From Corynebacterium suedekumii (GTDB lineage: Bacteria; Actinomycetota; Actinomycetes; Mycobacteriales; Mycobacteriaceae): DNA of 64,000 bases. Below, piece by piece: positions 1-7,681 of the stretch. The notes under the pieces were generated by a model. The model did not search any database, had not been told where the DNA came from, and worked only from the letters and a program-made list of their open reading frames with translations. The position numbers were made by a program, and so were the translations under genes. The DNA lies in NCBI RefSeq assembly GCF_030252185.1, contig NZ_CP126970.1:62001-126000 (forward strand), read 5' to 3'. Numbering within the stretch: position 1 is the stretch's first letter; each line of letters begins with the position of its first letter.

Positions 1-758
1 ACCCGATCCCCGGCGGCATGATCGAGACCGCCGAGAACCTCCGCCGCGAGTACTCCATCGCCCGCGAGGCCCAGGACGAGATGGCCGTCGAATCCCACCG
101 CCGCGCCGTCGCCGCCCAGACCGAGGGACTCTTCGACGCCGAGATCGTCCCCGTCGAGGTGGCCGGCAAGCGCCGCAAGGACCCCTCCGTGATCATCGAC
201 AAGGACGAGCACCCGCGCGAGGACACCTCCCTGGAGAAGCTGGCGAAGCTGCGCCCCATCATGGGCCGCCAGGACGAGGAGGCCACCGTCACTGCCGGCA
301 ACGCCTCCGGCCAGAACGACGGCGCCGCCGCCATGATCGTCACCACCCGTGCCAAGGCCGCCGAACTCGGCCTGACCCCCATGCTCGCCTTCAAGGGTTG
401 GGCCGTCGCCGGCGTCGCCCCGGAGACCATGGGCATCGGCCCGGTCCCCGCCACCGCCAAGGTCCTCGACCGCCTCGGCCTGACCCTCGACGACATGGAC
501 CTCATCGAGCTCAACGAGGCTTTCGCCGCCCAGGCCCTGTCCGTCCTGTCCGAGTGGGGCATCTCCGCCGACGACAAGCGCCTCAACCCCGTCGGTTCCG
601 GCATCTCCCTCGGCCACCCGGTCGGCGCCACCGGCGCCCGGATGCTCGTCACCATCGCCCACGAACTCCAGCGTTCCGACGACGCCACCACCGGCCTGGT
701 CACCATGTGCATCGGTGGCGGCCAGGGTCTCGCCGCTGTCGTGGAGAAGGAGAACTAG
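1..758 (+). CDS. pcaF: Beta-ketoadipyl-CoA thiolase, C-terminal part (gene cut by window edge)
   Basis: The product is a thiolase that would cleave 3-oxoadipyl-CoA to succinyl-CoA and acetyl-CoA, the last step of the beta-ketoadipate pathway. The reading frame is open from base 3, so the N-terminal half, including the nucleophilic cysteine, lies outside the window. Visible thiolase signatures are NEAFA (about residue 170 of the visible part), the GHPVGATGAR histidine motif and the C-terminal CIGGGQG motif with the second catalytic cysteine. pcaD follows after 3 nt, so the two are cotranscribed. I recall pcaF-pcaD adjacency from C. glutamicum. The general fold is certain; the choice of PcaF over another acetyl-CoA acetyltransferase rests on this neighbour. 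Confidence 0.88.
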   Translation, partial: PIPGGMIETAENLRREYSIAREAQDEMAVESHRRAVAAQTEGLFDAEIVPVEVAGKRRKDPSVIIDKDEHPREDTSLEKLAKLRPIMGRQDEEATVTAGNASGQNDGAAAMIVTTRAKAAELGLTPMLAFKGWAVAGVAPETMGIGPVPATAKVLDRLGLTLDDMDLIELNEAFAAQALSVLSEWGISADDKRLNPVGSGISLGHPVGATGARMLVTIAHELQRSDDATTGLVTMCIGGGQGLAAVVEKEN

Positions 759-761
759 ACC

Positions 762-1529
762 ATGATCCTGCATTCCGTCACCTACGGCCCCGAGTCCGAC
801 TCCGAGCCGGTCGTCTTCCTCGGCTCGATCGCCTCCACCACCGACATGTGGCTGCCGCAGCTCGACGAGCTGTCCAAAACCCGCCGCGTCATCGCCCTCG
901 ACCACCGCGGTCACGGGCTCTCCCCCGACCCGGACGTCACCCCCGGCGAGACCACCTTCGACGATCTCGCCGCCGACGTCCTCTCCACCCTCGACGAGCT
1001 CGGCGTGGACACGTTCCAGGTCGTCGGCCTCTCCCTCGGCGGTGCGATGGCCCAGTACCTCACCGCCACCTCCGGCCGCGTCACCCGCGCCGCCTTCCTG
1101 TGCACCGCCGCCTACTTCGGTGGCACCGAGAAGTGGCACCCCCGTGCCGAGCTCACCCGCGCGCAGGGCCTCGAGCCCATGGCCGACGGCGTCATCGACT
1201 TCTGGCTGACCAAGGACTTCCAGGCCGCCCACCCCGCAACCACCGCCGCCTACCGACGCATGGTGGTCTCCACCCGTGGCATCGGCTACGCCTCCTGCTC
1301 CGACGCCCTGGCCCACTGGGACTTCCGTGACCGCCTCAGTGAGATCACCGTCCCCGTCCTCGCACTGGCCGCCGACCAGGACCAGTCCACTCCCCCGGAG
1401 GCCGTCAAGGCCATCGCCGACGGAGTCTCCGGACCGGTCGAGTACGTCGAGGTCTCCCCCGGCGCCCACGTGCCCACCATCGAGGTGCCCGAGCAGGTCA
1501 CCAAGGCTCTGGTCGACTTCTTCGGCTAG
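762..1529 (+). CDS. pcaD: 3-oxoadipate enol-lactonase
   Basis: This 255-residue alpha/beta hydrolase would hydrolyse 3-oxoadipate enol-lactone to 3-oxoadipate, where the protocatechuate and catechol branches meet. The nucleophile elbow is GLSLGG near residue 90, the oxyanion-side segment HRGHG is at about residue 47, and the catalytic histidine is probably in GAHVPTIEVPEQ near the C-terminus. Length is normal for single-domain PcaD; there is no fused PcaC domain, and pcaC is separate at 22.3 kb. The ATG follows the pcaF stop by 3 nt with GGAGAAGGAG inside the pcaF end as ribosome binding site. In C. glutamicum, as I recall, a regulator pcaO follows; here it is replaced by a toxin-antitoxin pair. 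Confidence 0.88.
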   Translation: MILHSVTYGPESDSEPVVFLGSIASTTDMWLPQLDELSKTRRVIALDHRGHGLSPDPDVTPGETTFDDLAADVLSTLDELGVDTFQVVGLSLGGAMAQYLTATSGRVTRAAFLCTAAYFGGTEKWHPRAELTRAQGLEPMADGVIDFWLTKDFQAAHPATTAAYRRMVVSTRGIGYASCSDALAHWDFRDRLSEITVPVLALAADQDQSTPPEAVKAIADGVSGPVEYVEVSPGAHVPTIEVPEQVTKALVDFFG

Positions 1530-1546
1530 GTTTCCCCGCTTATCGA

Positions 1547-1590
1547 CGCCGCCGCGTCCCCCACGTCATGTGGGGGCGCGGCGGCGTTCT
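1547..1590. terminator. Hairpin between convergent pcaD and hicB
   Basis: A GC-rich stem of about 17 bp (CGCCGCCGCG.. pairing with ..CGCGGCGGCG, one bulged base) with a 4-5 nt loop is followed by TTCT. It sits in the 60-bp gap between the stops of pcaD (+) and hicB (-), so it can end transcripts from both sides. The U-tract is weak. Confidence 0.7.
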
Positions 1591-1970
1591 CATGAGGTCA
1601 GCTGGTGGATACGTTGATGGGACACCCCGAGAAACTCCGCTGCATCACGTCCGGACACACCCGCATTCCTGAGCTCGACAGCCAGCGCGCGGGTGGCCTC
1701 CTGCGCCTCCCGCTCCAGTTCGTGGGCACGTTCGCGTTTACTCCGGATCTCCGCAGCACGTTGCGCGATGCTCCGAATCCCGTCGACCCTGATGTCCATA
1801 ACGATGTCGAAGCAACTGATGGGTTGCCCCGTCACCAGGTGTGCCACCTCCGCTATCGCCGCTTCCACCGCCGACATGGTCCGGGCCTGAGTCACCTGCC
1901 CCAGGCTGGGAATTTCTACCTCCCACCACTGCCCCTGTCGGTGAACGACAGCTTCCACTCGCGTGCTCAT
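1590..1970 (-). CDS. hicB: HicB-type antitoxin
   Basis: This 126-residue protein looks like a HicB antitoxin, which would neutralise the HicA RNase and repress its own operon. The N-terminus (VEAVVHRQGQWWEVEIPSLG) has the partly degraded RNase-H-like HicB fold with the usual 'W-x-V-x-x-P-x-x-G' pattern. The C-terminus from about residue 85 is a DNA-binding helix-turn-helix (VSGRDAAEFLGVSHQRIHQL). The start ATG at 1970 overlaps the hicA stop by 4 nt (ATGA), the usual toxin-first HicAB arrangement with translational coupling; a longer upstream reading frame is rejected because it would run through hicA. The HicB assignment depends partly on the partner. Confidence 0.82.
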   Translation of the reverse strand: MSTRVEAVVHRQGQWWEVEIPSLGQVTQARTMSAVEAAIAEVAHLVTGQPISCFDIVMDIRVDGIRSIAQRAAEIRSKRERAHELEREAQEATRALAVELRNAGVSGRDAAEFLGVSHQRIHQLTS

Positions 1971-2158
1971 GCTGACTCCTCCATGATCTTCCTGATCTGT
2001 CGGTAGACCCCGGGCGAAATCGTCTTGTGCCCATCGGGGACGACTACGACGAGCTTTCCCTTCTGCCACTTCGTGTGCGAGCCACGGGCAGATACCGGTA
2101 CAAACCCGGCCTTTCTCAGCTCTCTCACGACTTTCCGTGTGGCCTGCTCCGCGATCAC
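1967..2158 (-). CDS. hicA: HicA-type toxin (mRNA interferase)
   Basis: This 63-residue basic protein matches the HicA family of double-stranded-RNA-binding-like mRNA interferases. The family pattern is complete: an N-terminal helix (RKVVRELRKAGF), the catalytic G-S-H in RGSHTKW, a strand (LVVVVPDGHK) and the C-terminal 'I-S-P-G-V-x-R-Q-I-R-K' helix. The annotated start is GTG at 2158, directly downstream of a 15-bp perfect inverted repeat and with no clear ribosome binding site, so the start or the expression mode is unusual. The pair sits between pcaD and an aldehyde dehydrogenase that points the same way, consistent with a mobile module inserted in the aromatic cluster. Confidence 0.85.
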   Translation of the reverse strand: MIAEQATRKVVRELRKAGFVPVSARGSHTKWQKGKLVVVVPDGHKTISPGVYRQIRKIMEESA

Positions 2159-2165
2159 ACCGTAA

Positions 2166-2203
2166 GTCTACCCCCTAGACAGCTAACCGTCTAGGGGGTA
2201 GAC
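2166..2203. promoter_or_regulatory. Perfect 15-bp inverted repeat upstream of hicA (operator or hairpin)
   Basis: GTCTACCCCCTAGAC and GTCTAGGGGGTAGAC form perfect 15-bp arms around an 8-nt loop. It lies between the stop of the upstream aldehyde dehydrogenase (2226) and the hicA start (2158). It could be the HicB operator, a terminator of the dehydrogenase transcript (no U-run follows on the minus strand), or both. Confidence 0.6.
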
Positions 2204-2225
2204 ACCTTCGTCGTCACCGAACTGA

Positions 2226-3692
2226 CTAGAACGGGAACTTCGCCTCTCCCGGGGCGACGCCGACCCAGTGCTCGGTGGTGAAGGCGTCGATGGCCCACTG
2301 GCCGTTGAAGCGGCCGAGGCCGGAGTTCTTCTCACCACCGAACATGACGTGGGCCTCGTCGTTGACGGTGATGTCATTGACGTGAGTCATCCCGGCCTCG
2401 ATGCGGCGGGCGAATCGGGTGCCGCGGGTGAGGTCCCGGGTGTAGACGGCGGAGGACAGGCCGAACTCGGTGTCGTTGGCCAGGGCCAGGGCGTGCTCCT
2501 CGTCGTCGGCTTTGATGATGCCGACGACGGGGCCGAAGATCTCCTCGCGGAATAGCTCCATGTCGGGGGTGACGTCGGCGAAGACGTGCGGGGAGACGAC
2601 GCGGCCGTCGATGGAACCGGAGACGACCTCGCGGGCGCCTTCGGCTCGGGCCTGTTCGATCTTGGCACGCACGGACTCGACCTGCTGGTCGTTGATGAGC
2701 GGGCCGACGACGGTGCCCTCGTCGAGCTGGTTGCCGTAGGAGATGGTTTTCACGCGCTCGGCGAACTTCTCCACGAACTCGTCGTAGAGCGGCGCCTGGA
2801 CGATGATCCGGTTGACGGCCATGCAGATCTGGCCCTGGTGCATGAACTTGCCCAGGGTGGCGCCACCGACGGCCTGGTCGAGGTCGGCGTCGTCAAGCAC
2901 GACGAGGGGTGCGTTGCCGCCGAGCTCGAGGGCGACCTTCTTCATGTGCTTCCCGCCGATCGCGGTGGTGCCCACACCCTGGCCGACCGGGGTGGAGCCG
3001 GTGAAGGAGATGAGTGCGGGGACCGGGCTCTCGACGAAGTGGTCGCCGATCTCCGAACCCGCGCCGACGACGACGTTGAGCACACCCTCGGGCAGGCCGG
3101 CAGCCTCGAAGATCTTCGCCAGGAGCAGGCCGCCGGTGAGCGGGGTGTCGGACGCGGGCTTGAGCACGACGGCGTTGCCGCAGCCCAAAGCAGGTGCCAC
3201 CGAGCGCATCGACAGGGTGAACGGGAAGTTCCACGGGCTGATGACGCCGACGACACCGACCGGCTCACGGAAGACGAGGTTGGTCTTGCCGGAGGTGTCG
3301 GACGGCAGGATCGTGCCGGTGATCCGCGACGGGAAGGTGGCCGCCTCACGCAGGGAGCCGACGGCCAGGCCGGTCTCGATGTGCGCCTTGATCGCCGAGG
3401 AGCCCGACTCCGCCTGGATGAGCGCGCCGATGGCCTCGGCGTTGGCCTCGATCCAGTCGGCGGCCTTCGTGAGGATGGCGGCGCGCTTCTTCGGCGGCAG
3501 GGCGGCCCAGTCCTGCTGCTTCTGCTGCGCGATCTCGTAGGCCTCGTCCACATCGGCAGTCGATGCCTGGCGGATGGCGACGATCTCCTCATCGTTGAAC
3601 GGGTTGGTGTCGGTGGCGGTGCGCTCGGAGGTGCCGGCACGCCAGCCGCCGATGTAGAGCTGGTCGGAGATGAGGTGGGAGTAGTCGGTCAT
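2226..3692 (-). CDS. vdh: Aromatic aldehyde dehydrogenase (vanillin/benzaldehyde dehydrogenase type)
   Basis: This 488-residue NAD(P)-dependent aldehyde dehydrogenase would oxidise an aromatic aldehyde such as vanillin or benzaldehyde to the acid. Family landmarks are PWNFPF (about 152), FTGSTPVG (about 229), the general-base region LELGGNAP (about 252) and the nucleophile in HQGQICMAV (about 287), all intact. It is immediately downstream (27 nt) of an aryl-alcohol dehydrogenase broken by an IS element, so the intact operon would have carried out alcohol-to-aldehyde-to-acid oxidation. With the IS upstream, its expression may now depend on a promoter from or within the element. The symbol is by resemblance to corynebacterial Vdh; the exact substrate is not proven. 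Confidence 0.75.
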   Translation of the reverse strand: MTDYSHLISDQLYIGGWRAGTSERTATDTNPFNDEEIVAIRQASTADVDEAYEIAQQKQQDWAALPPKKRAAILTKAADWIEANAEAIGALIQAESGSSAIKAHIETGLAVGSLREAATFPSRITGTILPSDTSGKTNLVFREPVGVVGVISPWNFPFTLSMRSVAPALGCGNAVVLKPASDTPLTGGLLLAKIFEAAGLPEGVLNVVVGAGSEIGDHFVESPVPALISFTGSTPVGQGVGTTAIGGKHMKKVALELGGNAPLVVLDDADLDQAVGGATLGKFMHQGQICMAVNRIIVQAPLYDEFVEKFAERVKTISYGNQLDEGTVVGPLINDQQVESVRAKIEQARAEGAREVVSGSIDGRVVSPHVFADVTPDMELFREEIFGPVVGIIKADDEEHALALANDTEFGLSSAVYTRDLTRGTRFARRIEAGMTHVNDITVNDEAHVMFGGEKNSGLGRFNGQWAIDAFTTEHWVGVAPGEAKFPF

Positions 3693-4247
3693 GGTGAATG
3701 TCCTTGTCGTTGTGGTGGGTCAGATGTCGGAGACGCGGAGAACGGCCTTGATGGTGCCGCCCTCGTGGGCATCGTGGATCGCCTTGTCGATCTCGTCGAA
3801 GTCGTAGACGGTGACCAGGCGGTCGAAGGGGAAGCGTCCGGCCTGGTAGAGCTTGATCAACCCCGGGATGAGTTCGTGGCTGGTGGAGGATCCACCGAGG
3901 GTACCGACGACGGTCTTGCCGAACAGGGTGCGCATGTGGTCGACGGAGAAGCGCGCCTCCGCTGGTGCGCCGCCGACGAGGATGAAGGTGCCGAGCAGTC
4001 CCACGGCGTCCGCGGCCTGCTCGATCACCTTGATGTTGCCGGTGCAGTCGAGGACGTAGTCGGCCGGACCGCCACAGATCTCGGCGATCGCCTCGAGCAT
4101 GTCGGTCTCGCCGGAATTGACGGTGTGGGTGGCGCCGAGTTCCGTCGCCAGCGCCAGACGGCTGTCCTGCAGGTCCACGGCGACAATCGTCGCGGCCGGG
4201 GTGTTACGGGCTGCCATGATGGCGGCCAGACCGACGGCACCGGCACC

Positions 4248-4276
4248 GATGGACCTGACCCCTGTTTGGTAGACAC
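4248..4276. repeat. Left target duplication (GAT) and left terminal inverted repeat of the IS
   Basis: GAT at 4248-4250 is followed by the element end GGACCTGACCCC...GTAGACAC (4251-4276). It pairs with the right end with 19 of 26 matches; the last 8 bases, GTAGACAC, and the block GACCCC are identical in both ends. Confidence 0.9.
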
Positions 4277-4321
4277 CCGACAACCCGGCTTTCTGCCGGG
4301 GAGGAAAGGTAACCTGCCACC

Positions 4322-4636
4322 ATGCCGATCAAGACCTACACCGAGGAGTTCCGCCGCGACGCGGTCGCCCTCTACGAGAATTCCCCCGGCGTATCGATCA
4401 ACGCCCTCGCCGCCGAACTCGGCGTCAACCGCAACACCCTCCAGATCTGGGTCCGCAAATACGGCACCGGAGCCCGCACCAGCAGCTCGGATTCTTCCTC
4501 CAGCTCTGACACACCGACCGTGGTGACCGAAGCGGAACGCATCCGCCAGCTGGAACGAGAAGTACGCAGACTCCGGGAGGAACGCGATATTCTGCGCAAG
4601 GCCGCGAAATATTTTGCGGAAGAGACGACCTGGTGA
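4322..4636 (+). CDS. IS3-family transposase OrfA (DNA-binding protein)
   Basis: This 104-residue protein has the IS3 OrfA layout: an N-terminal helix-turn-helix (SINALAAELGVNRNTLQIWV, residues about 24-43) that recognises the element ends, a serine-rich linker, and a C-terminal leucine-zipper-like coiled coil (REVRRLREERDILRKAAKYF) for multimerisation. It overlaps orfB by 4 nt (GTGA) with orfB in the -1 frame. In this family a -1 ribosomal frameshift normally yields the OrfAB transposase; I see no canonical A6G slippery run here, so translational coupling at GTGA is an alternative. Confidence 0.92.
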   Translation: MPIKTYTEEFRRDAVALYENSPGVSINALAAELGVNRNTLQIWVRKYGTGARTSSSDSSSSSDTPTVVTEAERIRQLEREVRRLREERDILRKAAKYFAEETTW

Positions 4637-5529
4637 TCCGCTTCCAGTTCGTTGACGACGCCAAGAACAGCCATTCGGTCAAGCGGTTATGTGAGGTTCT
4701 GAAACTCAACCGGTCCTCGTACTACAAATGGAGAAACACCTCCTCCGCCAGGACACAACGCCTGCTCAGCGACGCGATCCTCGGCGCACGGGTCAAGGCC
4801 GTGTTCGCCGCAGAACGCGGCTGCTACGGCTCCAAACGCATCACGGCGCAACTCAACGACGACTCGCCCGGCAGCCCGGTCAATCACAAGAAAGTCGCCC
4901 GGATCATGCGCTCGTTGCAGCTGGTTGGCTACTCGAAGAAGCGCAAGGTCACCACGACTGTCTCGGATGGGAGGAAGCCGGTGTTTCCGGACCTGGTGGG
5001 GAGGAAATTCACCGCCCCGGCACCAAACCAGGTCTACGTCGGCGATATCACGTACCTGCCGATCGCGGACGGGTCGAATATGTACCTCGCCACCGTCATC
5101 GACTGTTTCTCCCGCCGGCTGGCCGGCTTCGCGATCGCCGATCACATGCGTACTTCCCTGGTCCAGGACGCCCTGGTGATGGCCAAGGGTCAGCGCGGAA
5201 GTCTCGACGACGCAATTTTTCACTCGGACCATGGCAGTGTCTACACTTCCCATGCGTTCCAGGAGACGTGCAGAACGCTGGGGATCCGGCAGTCGATGGG
5301 CGCGATCGGCAGCAGCGCTGATAATGCCCTGGCGGAGTCCTTCAACGCCGCGTTGAAGCGTGAGGTCCTCCAGGACGCGAAGACGTTTGCCAATCAGTTG
5401 CAGTGCCGGCGAGATGTTTTCCGCTGGTGTACCCGCTACAACACCACGCGTCGGCATTCCTGGTGCGGGTATCTCGCTCCAGCAGTGTTTGAAGAGCAAT
5501 GTCCTGTTACGCTGAGATCTGCTTCCTGA
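4633..5529 (+). CDS. IS3-family transposase OrfB (DDE integrase domain)
   Basis: This 298-residue protein carries the catalytic domain of an IS3 transposase. An N-terminal HTH_21-like region is followed by the rve integrase core with all three acidic residues visible: D in VGDITYLP, D in FHSDHGSVYTS and E in NALAESFNAALKRE, with the K spaced 7 residues from the Glu. The start is GTG overlapping the orfA stop. No internal stops or indels are seen, so the element is coding-competent. Confidence 0.94.
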   Translation: MIRFQFVDDAKNSHSVKRLCEVLKLNRSSYYKWRNTSSARTQRLLSDAILGARVKAVFAAERGCYGSKRITAQLNDDSPGSPVNHKKVARIMRSLQLVGYSKKRKVTTTVSDGRKPVFPDLVGRKFTAPAPNQVYVGDITYLPIADGSNMYLATVIDCFSRRLAGFAIADHMRTSLVQDALVMAKGQRGSLDDAIFHSDHGSVYTSHAFQETCRTLGIRQSMGAIGSSADNALAESFNAALKREVLQDAKTFANQLQCRRDVFRWCTRYNTTRRHSWCGYLAPAVFEEQCPVTLRSAS

Positions 5530-5540
5530 TCACATCCCCC

Positions 5541-5569
5541 GTGTCTACTTTCCGGGGGTCGGGCCCGAT
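5541..5569. repeat. Right terminal inverted repeat of the IS and right target duplication (GAT)
   Basis: GTGTCTAC...GGGGTCGGGCCC (5541-5566) is the inverted counterpart of the left end, followed by the duplicated GAT at 5567-5569. Joining the host sequence across one GAT rebuilds the dehydrogenase codons. Confidence 0.9.
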
Positions 5570-6270
5570 GACCACAACCGACTCGCCGGGACCTGGCTGG
5601 GCGGTGCTGAAGATCGCACCCGCACCTGTGGTGATACCGCAGGCCAGAGGGCCCAGCAACGCCAGGTCGACATCCTTGTCCACCTTCACGACCGCGATGG
5701 CGCGGGTAAGGGAATAGGTGGCGAAGGAGGACTGGCCGAAGAAGTGACCTGACAGCGAGCTCCCGTCGGCACGGGTGTAGGCGGAGGAACCGGCGTCAGG
5801 ACCGTGCAGTCGCACACCGGCCAGCAGCTCGGGTCCGATGTTGAGACAGTACCGGTGCTGGCCCCGGACGCAGTTGCGGCACGTTCCGCAGTAGGGCCAG
5901 CCCATGATGACGTGGTCTCCCGGTGCAACGTTGTCCACGCCCTCAACGACCGCCTCCACGACTCCCGAGCCCTCATGCCCGAGAACCCCTGGCAGTGGTA
6001 GCGGCATGTCACCGCCCTGGGTGTTGAGATCGGTGTGGCACACGCCGGTGCCCACGACCCGGACGAGAACCTCCCCGGGGCCGGGCCCGTCAATGGTGAG
6101 TTCCTCACGGACGAACGGGGCATGGATGGCGTCCACGACATAGGCGTCGATCTTCATGTCTGTGTCCTCTCTGTTCTGCCGCCGCGCTGTCGGCGGGACC
6201 TGTGACACACACCATGCCAAACGTGATGGCAGACACTCTAGGACGGGGGTGAAGATTCGCTGGACGCAGC

Positions 6271-6498
6271 GTGCAGTTCCGTAGCCGCCAAAGTGACTAC
6301 ATCGCCGCCGCACAGCGCTCGCCCGTCGTCATCACGTCTCGCGGTGCAGGTCGACGCGCGGTGGTTGTGTCGCCAGAATTCTACGACCGCGCCATGGAGG
6401 CACTGGAAGATCAGCAGGACGCACACGCAGCTGCCATCGCTCGGCAGGAACCGGGCAGGGGCCCCCACGAAGAACTCGTTGAGGAACTCGGATTCTGA
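6271..6498 (+). pseudogene. Phd/RelB-type antitoxin, probably N-terminally decayed
   Basis: The 75-residue product resembles Phd/YefM/RelB antitoxins: the segment QRSPVVITSRGAGRRAVVVS followed by PEFYDRAMEALED is the family core, and an acidic C-terminal tail follows. The usual N-terminal DNA-binding strand (an M-x-(V/I)-S-x-S-E-A-R type start) is not recognisable; the frame only offers a GTG start at 6271 with no ribosome binding site. Directly downstream is a remnant of a RelE/ParE toxin, so this appears to be a dead toxin-antitoxin module. It may still make a small protein. Confidence 0.6.
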
Positions 6499-6501
6499 CA
6501 C

Positions 6502-6567
6502 GGTGCATTGCGTATCAGAGTCGGTGATCATCGGATCGTCTACGACATCGTCGGGAAATCTACCGAT
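6502..6567 (+). pseudogene. RelE/ParE-type toxin remnant (C-terminal fragment)
   Basis: In this frame the translation begins GALRIRVGDHRIVYDIV, which matches the conserved 'G-x-x-R-x-R-V-G-D-Y-R-(V/I)-x-Y-x-I' core of RelE-family RNases. It starts directly after an in-frame stop and homology ends after about 20 residues, so the N-terminal half and the C-terminal catalytic end are missing. Its position, 3 nt after the antitoxin-like frame, fits a decayed relBE-type pair. Confidence 0.65.
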
Positions 6568-6581
6568 GACCCGCAGGTCTG

Positions 6582-7568
6582 TCAGACACCCGCCGCGCGG
6601 AATTCCCCCGGACTCATCCCGAACTCCTGCCGGAAGACCCGGGAGAAGTAGGACGGGTCAGCGAACCCTGACCAGCGACCGACCTCCGCCAGGGCCCAGG
6701 TGGGGTGGAGGATGAGCAGCTCCCGGGCCCGTTCCAGCCGGACAGCGCGCACCACAGTGCCCACGGTGGTCCCCGCCTCCTTGAACAGGGCGTGCAGCGC
6801 GCGAGTGGACATGAAGTGCGCGGCGGCGATACGTCCCGGGGACAGGTCACTGTCCAGAAGGTGGTCCCGGATCCACCCCTCGATGTCCTCCCGCTGCCGG
6901 GCGCGCCTGCCGCCAGGGCCCTCGGCGGCGGTGCCGACCGCAGACGCGAAGAGCATCGTGAGCAGATCGACGGTGCTCCGCACGATCTGCCGCCCCTGCC
7001 CACGGATGACCTCATCGAGCCCGCCAGCCAACCCCTGCAGATACGGCAGGACCAGCCGACCGGCGCCGTCGCCTGCGGTGAAACGCGCCGCGCTGAGGTC
7101 GGCGTACCCGGTCCCGAGTGTGGCCAGACGGGTTTTCGGTACGACCATGATGAGGCTGTCGAACCCGGTCTCCGTCCAGATCTGGTACGGCTGCATGGAG
7201 TCGTGCACTCCGAGCTGCCCGGCCTCCACGGTCTGCTCGCGCCCCTCCTGCCGGATGACGGCGGTCCCGGAAGACACGTAGTAGATTTTCAGGGCCGAAT
7301 CCTCGGGGTCAACCGTCCCCTGGTAGTCGACCTCGTGACCTGTGACATCGACGTTCGAGAGCACCACGCCGTCAAGGTGGTGGGCGCTGAGCGAAGCGCG
7401 GAAGCCCCGCCGTCCCGGCCTGTCGACGGCCTCGACGTTCGCCTGCCTGCCCTCATCATCGTGGAATACCGGGCGGTAAACGCGGGTGATGCTCTGCCCG
7501 AAGACCGACGCATCATTGAAGATCGTGGGGGCGGACGAATGCAGCCCACCGCTCGACTGGGGATTCAC
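6582..7568 (-). CDS. AraC-family transcriptional regulator
   Basis: This 328-residue regulator has an N-terminal cupin-like sensing domain (roughly 40-200, containing the AraC_binding_2/FeaR-type stretch YYVSSGTAVIRQEGREQTV) and a C-terminal AraC double helix-turn-helix (about 225-325; the second HTH signature ends WSGFADPSYFSRVFRQEFG). The GTG start at 7568 is chosen because GAGGAGG lies 5 nt upstream; an ATG at 7616 has no such site. It is transcribed in the same direction as the downstream alcohol/aldehyde dehydrogenase operon and divergently from the IclR gene. By position it may activate the aryl-alcohol operon; this is inference. Confidence 0.85.
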   Translation of the reverse strand: MNPQSSGGLHSSAPTIFNDASVFGQSITRVYRPVFHDDEGRQANVEAVDRPGRRGFRASLSAHHLDGVVLSNVDVTGHEVDYQGTVDPEDSALKIYYVSSGTAVIRQEGREQTVEAGQLGVHDSMQPYQIWTETGFDSLIMVVPKTRLATLGTGYADLSAARFTAGDGAGRLVLPYLQGLAGGLDEVIRGQGRQIVRSTVDLLTMLFASAVGTAAEGPGGRRARQREDIEGWIRDHLLDSDLSPGRIAAAHFMSTRALHALFKEAGTTVGTVVRAVRLERARELLILHPTWALAEVGRWSGFADPSYFSRVFRQEFGMSPGEFRAAGV

Positions 7569-7681
7569 GTTCTCCTCCTCTCCGCGCCGGGTCCCACCGG
7601 GGATCAGTAGGTTCATTGTGCCAAAGATCGTGGACCGGCCCCTGATAGCGTCAACAGGCATCAGTCGACAAGGGAGGTTCC

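Larger units (their letters stand above)
4251..5566 (+). mobile_element. IS3-family insertion sequence, complete
   Basis: A 1316-bp element with two overlapping transposase frames, imperfect terminal inverted repeats of about 26 bp (19 matches) and a 3-bp direct repeat GAT on both sides (4248-4250 and 5567-5569). It is inserted in the NAD-binding motif of an aryl-alcohol dehydrogenase and is transcribed opposite to it. Both frames and ends are intact, so the copy is probably active or recently arrived. The OrfB catalytic triad and the 3-bp duplication support the IS3 family; the subgroup is not determined. Confidence 0.95.
3720..6157 (-). pseudogene. Aryl-alcohol dehydrogenase (zinc MDR family) split by an IS3-family element
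   Basis: The 5' part (6157 down to 5567) encodes residues 1-197 of a medium-chain zinc alcohol dehydrogenase, with the catalytic-zinc segments GTGVCHTD and GHEGSGVVE and the four-cysteine structural zinc loop (C-G-T-C-R-N-C). The 3' part (4250 down to 3720) begins inside the Rossmann glycine motif and encodes the rest. Removing the element (4251-5566) and one copy of the duplicated GAT restores an uninterrupted 1119-bp frame, 372 residues, reading VVVIGAGAVGL across the junction. The family includes benzyl-alcohol dehydrogenases (XylB/AreB type). The truncated 5' reading frame continues 16 codons into the IS and would make a 216-residue protein without NAD domain, surely non-functional. Pairing with the downstream aldehyde dehydrogenase supports an aryl-alcohol substrate. 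Confidence 0.9.

Noticed and set aside
2189..2210. Remnant IS end near the hicA inverted repeat (GGTAGACACC shared with the IS left end)
   Set aside because: Only 10 bp match and the surrounding sequence is explained by the 15-bp inverted repeat; chance similarity is likely.
2586..4526. 646-codon plus-strand frame through the vdh-like gene, the broken dehydrogenase and the IS left end
   Set aside because: It runs antisense to vdh and crosses the IS junction, so it cannot be an old gene; translation is low complexity.
4600..4640. Programmed -1 frameshift signal in the IS orfA/orfB overlap
   Set aside because: No A6G-type slippery heptamer is seen; GTGA coupling explains the overlap equally well, so I do not annotate a frameshift site.
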